Below, one piece after another: positions 1-11,289 of a stretch of 64,000 bases of DNA; the stretch's first letter is position 1; every line of letters begins with the position of its first letter. Below the pieces are notes generated by a model. The model was given only the letters and a program-made list of their open reading frames with translations, ran no database searches and was not told the origin of the DNA. Position numbers and translations under genes: made by a program. This DNA is from Adiantum capillus-veneris (taxonomy: Eukaryota; Streptophyta; Polypodiopsida; Polypodiales; Pteridaceae), in NCBI GenBank assembly GCA_014529385.2, contig CM043955.1, forward strand, positions 152,878,140 through 152,942,139, written 5' to 3'.

Positions 1-1180
1 TACGTTGTTGTCGCTCCTTAGCCTCATCTTCAGCTTGTATCTTGTTTAACTCGGTTTGTGCTTTGGCGGCCTTCTTTTGATGAATGGCCCATTGTTTTTC
101 TTGGCTTAAAGGATCATAATATCTTTTGAATTTACTCCCATTGAGGAATCCAATGGTTTCAACTCCATCAAGAGTTTCCACATGAAGGGTACCTTGTGGG
201 GTAATTTCACATACTCTATATGGTCCTTTACCAGCATATTTCAACTTTTTCTTCTCTTTACGTACTCCATACATAAGGACTTTATCACCAACTTTGATGT
301 CCTTGTCCTTCACATGGCGATCAAACCACTTCTTTCTCCTATCCTTTTCCACAAGAGCATTTTGCCCTGCCAATTGTCTCTCTTCGTCTAGTTTTTCTAA
401 GATATACAAACGCTCGGTTAAGGGGTTACCATTCCATCCTTCTTGCGAAGCTACCCTAAGACTAGGAATGACAAACTCCCAAAACATAACCGCTTCTTGG
501 CCGTATACCATTTTGAATGGCGTACAATTAATAGCCACTTTATAAGCAGTACGATAAGCCCATAGAGCAGATGTCAACTTCAAATCCCAATCAGTGCGAT
601 GAGCTTCTACCGTCTTGGTTAAAATAGAGATTAGAGTCTTGTTGGTGCTCTCGGCTTGTCCATTAGCTTGCGGGTAATAAGGTGTAGACTTATGGTGGGA
701 TATCATAAAGGTCGTGGTAAGCTCTCTTATTACCTCATTTATAAAATGGGTACCATTATCACTAACAATTTCAAAAGGGCAACCAAATCTTGTGATAATG
801 TTCTCAAAAAGAAACTTAGCTGTTGTCCTCGCATCAGCTTTTTGTGAAGCCTTAGCTTCAGCCCACTTTGTTACATAGTCCGTAGCAACTAGAATATATC
901 GAGATTGAGTGTTGCGAGCTGCGGGACTAATTGGACCTACAAAGTCTAAGCCCCATTTTTCAAATGGTTGGGTTACTTTAATAGGATGTAAGGGCATTCT
1001 GTCTTTGCGCTGTGTGGTCTTGTAACGTTGGCACTCATCACACCCTTTTGTAAAAAGTGATGCATCCTTAAATAAAGTTGGCCACCAATAGCCTGATTGC
1101 AGCACCTTTCTAGCAGTCAGGTCTCCTGAAAAATGTCCTCCTGCTATGCCCATATGTGCTTCTTGCAAGATATAAAAATA
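1..1180 (-). pseudogene. G1 integrase, C-terminal most of the domain, partial
   Basis: The frame stays open from the stop at 1181 to the window start. It carries the H/C zinc-binding region (A-H-M-G-I-A-G-G-H and C-D-E-C), then the catalytic core with the first Asp in L-D-F-V-G-P, the second in S-D-N-G-T-H-F and the Glu in A-N-G-Q-A-E, and a G-P-Y motif (G-K-G-P-Y-R-V). All three DDE residues are intact. It aligns closely with the integrase at 60737-62401. Without RT the protein can only be expressed as a decay product or act in trans. Confidence 0.88.
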
Positions 1181-4100
1181 TTAATCCTCGCGGGCACAAC
1201 GCCTAAGAATATCGTCCTTGAATTCCTTGAGAAGCTCTTTGAGGACCGCCTCTTCAACTTCTGTGAGGTCTTGGGCAATAAAAACAGGTTTTGATTCTTC
1301 ACCGGGGTCGGCTAATTCTATTTCTTTAACTATTGCCGGACCATCATAGATTCCATTATTCCCATCAATAGGTATTCTTTGGGCTTTTGTGTACACAACC
1401 TTTGCTTCCCCTGTGGTGTAAGATTTGAAATGTTCTGGTGCAGGATGCAAGTCTGTGGATTCTGGTTGTGCTTTGGTTTGTGCTTCCATTTCTGCTTTCT
1501 TGTGTTGTCGAGCTAACTCTTGGTTTTGACGACTCCTTGCAGTGCGGCTCAACTTTGGCTTGTCTATGATCTCTAATTGGGCTATGTCATGGGGTCGTGG
1601 TCTACACCACATAACATTTTGGAGATATTCACCCCAATTGTCTACCAACTTTCGATGAGCATCACATGCTCCTATATAACTGAGCCATTCTGCTGAGGAT
1701 CTCTTCTTTTTTATCCTAGCACGTACATTGGCTCGATATCGACGTCTCTTAAGGTTTTTCTTTTTCTTATTTGAGACCTGCTTTTGATTTGCATTTAGAT
1801 CTGGCTCACTAAAGGAGTCCTCGTTGGTGTCCTCTTCACTCTCGGAGGAGCTATCATCGGTTGATGTGCTCGGTCCTTCCAAATGTTTTGACTCTGAACT
1901 TGCTCCACTCTCTAATTCATGAGATTCAGAATCCGTTTCACTCTGGGAGTCAGTGTCTGAGTTGTGTTGGTCAAAGTCTTCTATTGAGCTATCGGTGTCA
2001 CTGTCAGATTGGTCCACAATTGCCTTGCCCTTAGAAGATGCATGTATGGCACTTATCATGTTCAGAGGTGCAATTTGTGGTACCTCTTCCCCCTCTGGTG
2101 TGACCCAAGTGGTTCCTCTATTTCCCCATGTATCTATGGTTGCAGCTAGGTGTACCCAGTCTACGTTGTCTGATTCCGTCATACCCGGTAACACATCCAT
2201 GTAAGGAGAATCTTGGCCAATGTCTGTATACTTCTTACAAGTGTAACAATATTGTAGGGGGGCCGAGTGAACTGTGGTGTCAGAGCGATGATCAATAATG
2301 GTTTTACTCCTTAAGGGGTGTACCTTACCAGTCACCAAATCCACTCTAAGGACAGAGTCTTGGAATTGCAAATAGACATGATTTTTAGACCAATCATGAA
2401 CCATTTGTGCTTCCCTCATGAATGGTCGTCCTAAAATCATTTCATATGACATAGGGTGTTTAGAGAAATCCATTACAATGAACATATGTCGTACCTTGTG
2501 TCCTAGAACTTTGATCTTAAGATCCTTGAGCATCCCCATAGGTTTGGCTATGGTACCATTTGCCATCTTTACCACAATGTTAGTAACACTGAGGCAGGGT
2601 TTTCCCATGGATTCCCAACAATCTTTTGTAACGATGCTAACTCCCGCACCACCATCAAGAATTCCCTTTATAGTTAATCCCTTGGTAGTGATGGGTAGGG
2701 TCGCATTAGACTCGTCGCCTTCAAAATACTGCCCTAATTCGTTAATGGGTACCTCGATCACAGACTCGTGTCCATCTAAGTCAAGTGATTGCACATGATT
2801 TTCCTCATCAATCATAATCGAGTCAGGCCTATTTGGTTGCGCAAACTGCGGTAATCCCGTTCGTAGCTCTCCGTTAAGGAATGCTCGAAGTGCAAGGAAT
2901 AACTCAGGATCTCCATACAGCTTTGCTATGATCGTGGTTCGGACCTCAGAAGACATGAAGTCCACTAGTTTGGCAACATTCATTGGCATTTTGCAGGGTG
3001 TAGGTCCTTGACTAGGAACTGGTGAGGATGGAATCTCATATTCCTCAATGAGATCAGGTATTCCTTCGTTAAACATCCTTTCCAACAAGAAAGGTGTATG
3101 CTCACTTTCTGATGTCCCTTCCTCACTCCCTTCTTGGATGATACTAGATATGGCTAACGGTCTATGGTTCATGTGGGGTGGATGAACTTGCGTGAGAAAC
3201 ACTGTGTCATGAATTTTGACATGCATGGGTTCTGGTTCTAGTTCCCCTTGAGTCTCCTCCACTAAACCTCTTAGATGTTTCACCTGCTCAATCTCGTCTA
3301 TTGGGTTTGGGTACGTCCCAATCTTCTTTTTACGATTCTTCCCTTTTTGCCCCTGTGGTTTATCTTGGGGGTCTTGGATTGGATTTGGAAACACTTGTGG
3401 TGTTTTCAGAGGCTCTTTATGGTTTTCTCTTATTCGGTTTTCATTTGGTTCCATGTTACGGTTTTCTTTGTCGGTCTTTCCCTTTGTGGTATTGGTTCTA
3501 GTCTCCATTGTCTCGATCGAATCTGAATCATCCTCGAGGTCATTCATATACACGGGGTCATCTCCTGTTCCTATGTTTGTTTTGGAACTTGGCTTTGATT
3601 TTGCCGTATTCTGCGACCTCTTCCTTCGTGTCTTCTTTTTCTTTGCTTGGATAACTGACGCGGTATCTCTCTCTTCGAGGATATGGCCTGGCCCTTGAAG
3701 CATGGATCGTGTAATCGCATAAGCGGGTGCGACGGGTGGTATTGGCGATGTCACACTAGCAATTTCGACCAAATTTAGGGGTGTGATTTTAGGCGCATTT
3801 GGGTTATAGGGGCATTGGGCAATCAAGTGATCTATGCCACAACGATTACATGTGAGTATTGGCATTGCAGACGTGCTCCCTTGATTCATTTGCATCTGTG
3901 CAGCATTCTTTTGCAGCCTAATAGGGCACTCTGCTGCCCGATGTGGTCCACCACACTCGTAGCATTGAAGAGGTAGCCTCCTAGCCTGGGTGTTGATATT
4001 TTGACCTCTGGATGCGAGAGCAGCAGCTTGATAAACCGGCTTGACTTGCCCCCAACAATCTTCCATGTAGTATATAGGACACTCTTCCAATGTATCAAGT

Positions 4101-4333
4101 CCGTAGGCAATACTAGTGTCTATTTCCTCCTCACAACCATCTGCATAAGCATTAGATGGCTCGCAACCCACTTGGTTCATAGGGGCTACTCTTGGATGCG
4201 GGGGCTGCGGTCCTAGCACAGGAGGTGGTAGCGGTGTAGCTTGTACAACATTTTGAGATCTAGGGACCATGTGTTGCAGTAGTTGCTCAACAGGTGGAGC
4301 AGGCATCAATACAGGAGCTCGAGGTGCATCCGT
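1181..4333 (-). pseudogene. G1 gag C-terminus, aspartic protease and pre-RT linker, fused across a deletion
   Basis: Same frame as the preceding gag segment. In order it shows two zinc-knuckle variants (C-Y-E-C-x3-H-x4-C and C-N-R-C-x3-H-x4-C, about 3840-3965), a long basic and acidic linker, and a retropepsin near 2400-2700 with active-site motif I-L-D-G-G-A-G and the closing I-L-G-R-P-F. D-G-G-A in place of D-S/T-G-A is common in plant gypsy proteases. After the pre-RT stretch K-E-L-L-K-E-F-K-D the sequence jumps to D-I-L-R-R-C-A-R-E-D, which belongs to the start of integrase, so RT and RNase H are gone. A TAA at 1181-1183 replaces the GAG of the related copy. Confidence 0.88.
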
Positions 4334-5605
4334 CTAGGCTACAGGTGGTCTATTTGCCATCATACGTTTGATCATTAAACAATCCTTAGCTTGGTGACCA
4401 TACCTACCACATGCGTTGCAAGTTCCATTAAATTTTACTCTAAACGTAGGGCACTCACTAGTGCTATGTGGACCTAAGCAAATGGAACACCATTGTTGCT
4501 CCCTTCTTGGATACATGTGACTATTTTGAGGGGGTCGATTATCCTTAAGAGACTCTTGGATTGCCTTGGTGAGGTCCGTCAAGAATGTCTCAAATACCTT
4601 TGGCTCATTGGCAATGGGCTTTGCAGTCATGGGTTTATACTCAATGGCTTGTGAGCTAGTGGATCTCGTGTCAGTAGACACCCTCATGCCTGCTATCATC
4701 AAGTTGTCCTCTAATTGGATTGCATTGGCAGTGACATCTTCCTAGGTTGTGATACCTCTAATCACTAGTCCATTATAGATTCCTTCATTCCTCAACCCTC
4801 GAATGAATCAATCAAGCAGTTGGTTATTGTTGAAGCGCTCATTTACAGGGCAGCGAGAGTTTAAGTGCTTTAGACGACTAATGAAGTCCCTTACTGACTC
4901 TCCTTCCTTACGTTCGGCCTTCTGTAGCTGAGATGCTACACCCCAAAGCACACCTTCTCGTATGTACTCCTTTAGAAACAACCTTCGAAGGGTAGGGTAG
5001 ATTGTTTTCTCGTCCACCCTTAGGGTTCTATACCAATCTCCACCCTTCCCACTTAATGTCAAGCTTAAGGCATTGCACTTATGTAGTTCGTTGCGTTCCC
5101 CTAAGGAATCACACACTTGTTCAAACACTTCAATGTGTTTTCTAGCATCTTCGTCCCCATTGAATTTTTGCGTGAGTTTGGCAATTTGTACTGCCTTACT
5201 TCTAGGCTCTCTATCAGATGCATGACGCATATTTTCCGCGATAGATCGACCTATGGTTTGAGCAAACGCTGCCAAGTCACCTATGTGAGGAGGCAGAGCT
5301 GGTGGAGGTACTCTTGGAATCATATGTGGGAGAGGGACGGGTACCGGTCTTGGCATATGTGTGGATGATGCAGGATATGGAACATAACCGGGCATAGGTC
5401 CACTCGGATAAGGGCTAGGGAGCGGCACTCGAGGAGCATAAACAAGTGGTACAATTGGAGGTGTGGGGGCCATGTGTGCATAAGGGGCTAGAGGCACATA
5501 CGATCGAGGCCCCATATTAGGTACTACGACACTAGGTAGTGGCACTGTGCTAACTGTAGATGTCATCGGTACATTCTCTGTCAGGCTTATCCTTGGAGTG
5601 AGCAC
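4334..5605 (-). pseudogene. G1 gag capsid domain and first zinc knuckles, with nonsense codons
   Basis: The first part is proline-rich, followed by a Retrotrans_gag-type capsid region (around 4808-5250) with motifs such as F-N-G-D-E-D, G-D-W-Y-R-T-L and the E-S-V-R-D-F-I-S-R-L segment. After a TGA at 4808-4810 and a TAG at about 4736 the same frame continues into C-S-I-C-x3-H-x4-C (a shortened knuckle) and C-N-A-C-x4-H-x4-C (canonical CCHC). A further TAG at 4334-4336 separates it from the next segment. The frame is preserved across all three stops, so decay is recent or limited. Gag would form the particle and bind element RNA. Confidence 0.85.
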
Positions 5606-5615
5606 TGTGTTTTCC

Positions 5616-6542
5616 TTAAGAGGGTTGAGCCAAGTTAGGGAAGCTAAAGTTGTCGCTCGGAGGCTCAGATTGCATAGAGACCCCAGGTGAAATGACGTAA
5701 GATGGGTCCATGGGGCTCATTAGAGGAGTCTCCATTTGTGATAGAGTAGGCTGTTGAGCCTTGCTCGTATCCAGAAATCTCATGGGGCCAGTTGAGAGTA
5801 TATTTACCCCTCGGTTTTGCCTTTCTGATTGAATAATGCCATGGATAACATTACAGATCATTTTCTGTTGATCTTCGAGGCTCGTGGCACTAGAGGTGGA
5901 TCGTACAATCTCTATCCATCCTACATGGTAGGCGTGGCTAGAGTGTAGATCCGTCAACAGCTCAGTGTGGAGGTCGTATGTCCAATGATCATTAATGAAC
6001 AATCCTTCTAGAGTCGATGTGTTAACGGTTTCTTGTGAGGTAGAAGCAATGTTGCTCCCTGTGGTTTTACTTGTCACCAACGGTACTCTAGAGGGAACTT
6101 CTGAAGGAGGCAGCTCAACAGGGCCTTCTTGGTAAGAAGTTGGTAGGATATCCACATGGACACTCTTTGGGGGTGTGGGGTCCACGTGCGATGTGAAAGG
6201 AGAGTCCACTTCCCCACCCCCTTCGTGTGCTTCATTTGCATCAGGTTCCGAGCGAGTAGCTCTACCTAATGTTTCCATGAAACGGATAAACATACTAGTA
6301 CTAGGCTGTGGAGCTTCGGGAGGTGCATGGCCTTCTCTCTCAGTGTTTTGGGTAGGGTATGCTTCCATGATTTCTGAGTCGGAGGAGGAATCACTAGCGG
6401 CTATTTTAGGGTCTTGGGTGGTGCTACCTTGTGTCCCCTCTAAGGGTCTAGAGCCTATCGTGGATGGGTAATGGGTGTCCGTATGAACAGAGGCACCCTC
6501 AATATGCTCGTGTTCTAGCACGCGCCCAGAGCGTAAGTGCAT
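5616..6542 (-). pseudogene. G1 gag polyprotein, N-terminal segment (308 aa)
   Basis: Starts with ATG at 6542 in the context M-H-L-R-S-G-R, a typical start for plant gypsy gag proteins (M-x-L-R-S-G). The rest is serine-, proline- and acid-rich with no domain I can name. It ends in a TAA at 5616, and the gag core follows 10 bases later in another frame, so either a frameshift lesion separates them or this is a distinct upstream ORF as in some Tat/Ogre-type elements. Part of the leader-to-gag unit of G1; probably not functional alone. Confidence 0.6.
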
Positions 6543-7446
6543 GTGCTTTTGATAACCTAAGGTGTCAAAAAGCTGCTCTAGGAGGCCTTGTGACTAGTTT
6601 TTAGCGTGTTTTTTGTTTGTTTTTTTGCTAGATTTTTTAGAGCGTGTCGTGGAATGGGCCGTGTGATAGCTCGAAATGAGCGTATTGCTAGGAGGGACGC
6701 GCTGTGCTTTACAGCCCACTGTTTGGTTCTATTTTGCTCCAGAAAAGCCCGAAACAGTCTTTTCCTAGCTGGGGAACTAGGCTCCAAATAGCAAGTGTAA
6801 GGGTGCAAGTGGGAAGAGAAGGGAGGAGAGTGGAGGACTTGTCCCACATGCTCTCATTCCCTCTTGAGGAGGTAGGGTATATATATAAGAGTGAGTCTAG
6901 TATATATCATAAGACTGAGGATTGAGGCCTGGGCCTGGGCTTGGGCTTGGGCATGGGGAAATGATCCCGATCTTACTTTTATACAAACCAACCCGTCCGT
7001 TTTTATAACTCACGTTTTTTATTTCCAAAAATCTAACCTCCCCCTCACTCACGTTTTTATTTTTCGAAAAGGGTTTTTTTAAAACTTTTCTTCGATTTTT
7101 TTTTTTGGGAATATTATTTGGTACGCGTTTTGGTGCGCGTTGACCTCACCTAACTATTTACTGTCACACCTACCTACTGACCTGCTAATCAGTGGTTCAC
7201 CTAATTACTAACCTGCTTAATTAACTAACTGTGCGCCTAACTGTGCACAAACCAGAAAATGCAGAAAATCGAAACTTGACAGTTTGCAGTGCAAACCAGA
7301 AAATGCAGAAACGCAAGAAATACTAACTGTGTAAGCTCAAATCTGAGCTTAACAGAACACAGAAAACTTAAGCCGCGCCTTTCCTACATAAAACATAGCT
7401 TCAATACAATTTACAGGTCGCCATTGGAGCTTCACGCGCAGCAGCT
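6543..7446 (-). other. Non-coding leader of G1
   Basis: About 900 bases between primer-binding site and first gag ATG. I see no credible coding frame. It contains a short GGGCTT/GGGCCT repeat near 6925-6955 and T-rich tracts near 7060-7110. Long leaders are usual in large plant gypsy elements. Confidence 0.6.
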
Positions 7447-7463
7447 CCCCGGCAGCGGCGCCA
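7447..7463 (-). other. Primer-binding site, tRNA-Asp type
   Basis: Four bases inside the LTR the minus strand reads TGGCGCCGCTGCCGGGG. This complements the 3' end of plant tRNA-Asp with one mismatch and is the common primer site of several plant gypsy lineages, including Athila. Its position fixes the LTR end and the transcription direction. Confidence 0.85.
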
Positions 7464-7467
7464 AAAA

Positions 7468-7698
7468 TGTCAAGGCTAGGGACTTGCTACGCGCCGTGTG
7501 CGAGCCACAAAGGCTCCTAGCACACAGTCATACAACACACAAGCTCACAAGGAAGAACGGTGTGTCACTCACCTTCCTGCGTAGTTGCCAATGAAGGATT
7601 CCCGCGCCGCGAAGAAGAGGGAGACGCCGCTACGCCGCGCTCAATCGCCTCGCCGCCGTCGTGCCGCCGCAACGCTCGATCGCACACACACTCTCACA

Positions 7699-7741
<43 letters not shown>

Positions 7742-8043
7742 ACAAGGAGATGGTGAAGGAGAAGGTGGAGATGGAGCAAAAGCAGCTTCTATTGCACAAT
7801 GAGAGAATGAGTGAATTTTAGGTTTAGTTGGCTTTTATATGAGCTCACCCCATTCACACTTGGGCGCCCATGCTTAGCCAACTAACCCTAGCATGTTCAT
7901 GTTAGAGTGCGCCTCTCATCGGCGATCACTCTACCTTTCCCTATTGGACCGACAAGCCCGATGCCTGACTCTACTTAAATAAATAATACGGTTACGGTGT
8001 CCGTCGTAGGCGATAGGGTGTCCGTGAGCCACGAGGGTTAACA
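7468..8043 (-). repeat. 5' LTR of G1 (576 bp)
   Basis: On the minus strand the repeat starts TGTTAACCC and ends CTTGACA, next to the primer-binding site. It aligns along most of its length with the LTR at 56912-57571, including a CT/CA microsatellite and a closing stretch around GGGCGCCCATG. A minus-strand TATA-like CATATAAAAGCC lies near 7831-7843 and could drive the element. The two LTRs belong to different insertions, so their divergence does not date either one. Confidence 0.85.
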
Positions 8044-8783
8044 CATGAAAAGTGATGGAAGCAAAAGAATAAGAGAAATTTAAATGTAGTGGATGTAAGG
8101 AACTCCTCGACACAGTTGTGCACAGTGCGAACCAATTAAAGGTGAGAGTGTGGTGGGAACGTGCGTCTCACAAGAGGGTTAATATTTAATTATATACACT
8201 AACTTATTGGCGTATGCATTCATCATCATCATCATTGCCATAGTGATAGTCATCACCATCCCCACAGTCCAAAAACCCACCTTGTCGCCCTGGTACCAGT
8301 CCACAAACAACACACGACATCAGACACGATCAGCTCTTACGACGAGGACGGTGTAGCAACGACAACTGCAACACAAGATGCTCCGTATTTTTTCTCTGAC
8401 GTCATCACATGACGTGCTCACGGCGTCGTCAATTGGCGAAAGCTACAAGCCATCCCATGCACCACCAACCTCACCAAGCTTGGGCATCGTCCACATAGCT
8501 CTCTTCCTCTCCAGCTCATGCCACGACATCACTTAACGACGGCTTCACATGCGTCAACAATGCACTCGCACCAGATCAGGCATGGTTGCACTTTCTGCCA
8601 GTTGCACGCATATTTGCATGGAAACTGCTCTCACTCCCAGTCCCCACCTCTTGATGACTATGCAGCTTCACACCCCCCGCCTCTACTTTGCTGCTCCAGT
8701 TTTCCCACCAACCACCAAATCTCTTGCTCTCTATCTCTCTCTCTCTCTCTCTCTTCGCGTGCAGCTTGGACTATGCATTGTGT

Positions 8784-8942
8784 GATTCGTCAGGCATGCA
8801 GATTTGTTTGTTTATGGTTAGCGGTGTGCTATTTGGGGTATTTTGCAGGGCCACCTCGCCTCCGTCTGTAGCAGTCCCTGCAAAATACCAAAGAGAACAT
8901 ACTGCAATCCATAAACGAACAAATCTACATACCTGACGAATC
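8784..8942. repeat. Imperfect inverted repeat, ~67 bp arms, ~25 nt loop
   Basis: The left arm (8784-8850) begins GATTCGTCAGG and ends TATTTTGCAGGG; the right arm (8876-8942) begins CCCTGCAAAATACC and ends CCTGACGAATC. The arms are complementary over most of their length with scattered mismatches. It could be a foldback/MITE-like element or the source of a hairpin RNA. I found no clear target duplication. Confidence 0.75.
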
Positions 8943-9753
8943 TCGTAGCACATAATCAACGTCGTATGCGAACATAGAGCGACAGAGAGCAAGAGACAGT
9001 AAGCGAGAACGTGCAAGCGTACCTCCTAGAGCGGAGTTCTACGCCGACATGGCGAGAGAGGAGGGAGGAGAGGAGAGAAGAAAGACACAGACACTGGATG
9101 CAATCTCCCCCCATGCAAGAATAACCATTTCTCTCTTGCATGTATTTACTTTATAGATTTCTTGAATGGTCAAAGTGAGTATAAACTGGCCGGTCGGTCA
9201 TAAATGGCCAAAGCTCATAACTTAAATCATAAAATGTATATCCTTTCACATATTCCAATAATTTTTGATGCTTTTGCCACCTGCCAGCTGCATAAAATAT
9301 CAATTCCATTACATACTTCTTCGTTAGAAAGCAACTGTCCTCCGTTGCAAAGATAAGAATTTGCAGACCATACTTGACAAAAACAGCAAAAGAAACATTT
9401 ATGAAATTAAGCAACATTGTTTATGCCTGCCATCATCCACATATTACCTATTCTAGTGTCCCATATCACTAGAATAAGTAGTATATGTCATATCTTGATG
9501 AATCAGAATATCATTGGTCACACTCATTATTGCTCATCAAAATCTCAAGTACAATTCCACAAAGACTGTCGTGACAGAAAATCATCATATATCCATTCCA
9601 ATTCCAAATACAATTCCAATTCCAACGCAAAATATATGCCAACATATACCCATTTCACATCCAAATCCAAATATCCTTCATTTTCTATACTCGGGTAACA
9701 AAAGCATGCTAGGGACAGTGACGGCCAGCCACTCCAGCATGATTTTGTGACCG

Positions 9754-9985
9754 GTGTTGCCTCAATCAGCGAATCTACACCAATATGACGTGCTTCCTAA
9801 ATCGGCGAATCTGCACTAATGTTGCGTAAATCGGAAAATCTGCATTTATGTTTGTGAGTCTGCAATTTGTTGGTGTGCTGCCTAAATCGGCGGATCTGCA
9901 CAAATAACTGATGTGATCTAAATTCGCAAATCGACATGAGGAGGAGCATTTACACATTGCCTAAACCGGTGAATGTGTGTGCAGG
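9754..9985. repeat. Degenerate tandem repeat, ~35-50 bp units
   Basis: The phrase CCTAAATCGGCGAATCTGCA recurs about five times with substitutions and varied spacing (near 9757, 9796, 9825, 9880 and 9958). The units are diverged, so the array is probably old. Confidence 0.6.
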
Positions 9986-11289
9986 TGACCGATGGACTAG
10001 ACAAGACATAAAAGAGAAAAACATTTACTATCTGTGTGGTGAAACCACTTTGGAGTATAGCAATTCACTTACAGTTGTTGTTCACGAATGCAAAGTATCG
10101 TAGCTTGTGGGAGTATCTACATAGCTTAATGTCAAATGTTCTGAGTAAAAACGCCATTAAGTGTTTATTTGACGCCACCATATTAGAAATGACCAGGGTT
10201 ATACCTCAAAAGATAAGGAAGCAAGGAAGTATTGCATGTACGTACTTGGATGGTATACTGCATTTGAAAATATATATACCAGAGTGTGTGTGTGGGAAGA
10301 GGCACAAGTAAGAGAAAGCTGCATTGTGAATCTTAACCAAAGTATAGTTACCAAATTCAAAATGTGCTAATTTTGTGTCAACAATTGGCCATGAAATAAA
10401 AGAAGATGCCATCCTGGTTAAGGTGTGATACTTAAACCGTGACTTAACATCTAGAGTGGTACAACTATATAACGCAAAACTATTATACATGGGAGAGTGT
10501 CTATATGAAAATTAGAAAGGAAAAGGATTGTGGACACCTACAAACATATCTTTTGAACGTACGGATGAGTTTCAAATCACGAGAATGAAAATATGAATCT
10601 TGTTAATACACAACCATGAAAAGTACCTAAGCTAATTCGTTCCTACAATGTGATGCTTTGGTCTACATAGTCAAGAACAGTGTAGTGACCTGCATACCAA
10701 CCCCAAAGTGTGAGACTATGGTCTACAACAATAGGGTCAGCATAAAATATAAAGTTAATTAAAACTAACAAAAACAATTAAGAAATGGTAGAATGATCAC
10801 CTGAGCTAGCTCTCTAAGAGCTCTACAAGTACTCTCCAAGTGCTCTGACCAGTCAACAAAAGCTTAAATATGATAGTTTGTTCAAATTGTCAGTGCCTTT
10901 TTCTTTTTTGTTTTAATTAGCAGTTCGATCGAAACATTGTTCGACCAAAATATTGTTCGATCGAACTATAGTTTGATAAAAAAATGCTTTATATGGTGGA
11001 TAGGGGGAAAGGGGAACACAACTCTCTATAGCCCAGGATACTCGCACCCCAGTACACTATTGTTCACCTTCAAAACTCAACACCTCCGCATATAGATCAC
11101 TGCCTACACGCATACCAATACATGCACACTTTGCATAATCAATTGATAGCACACCACACCAATTGTTCCCGTTTGTAACCTTCACATAGCACACACCACT
11201 CTCTCTTTCTCCCTCACACACACATCGGATCCTTTGAAAACAACACTCTACAACTTATGGAGCCTCTATTGAGACTCTGTGAAGGTGAT

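Larger units (their letters stand above)
1..8043 (-). mobile_element. Gypsy element G1, internally deleted, 5' LTR present, 3' end outside window
   Basis: Ty3/gypsy LTR retrotransposon read on the minus strand: 5' LTR (7468-8043), primer-binding site, leader, gag, protease, then integrase running off the window start. Gag to integrase is almost one frame, broken by a few nonsense codons and one frame change. The reverse transcriptase and RNase H domains are missing, so the element cannot be autonomous. Integrase, pre-RT linker and LTR match the element at 56912-64000, so both are one family. The 3' LTR lies left of position 1, so the target duplication cannot be checked. Confidence 0.9.
8044..11289. 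other. Intergenic, no gene recognised
   Basis: Contains a short ATC repeat near 8220, a CT microsatellite near 8731-8756, an inverted repeat at 8784-8942 and a degenerate tandem repeat at 9754-9985. A small repeated CGATCGAA motif occurs near 10928-10970. Open frames here are short, on both strands, and show no domain. Confidence 0.6.

Noticed and set aside
2418..2798. Plus-strand frames inside 1181-6542, 22793-27290 and 60734-63982
   Set aside because: They are opposite-strand shadows of gag-pol sequence without domains.
10921..10975. Repeated CGATCGAA palindromes as an operator
   Set aside because: Short and isolated, with no gene nearby; most likely chance or a decayed repeat.
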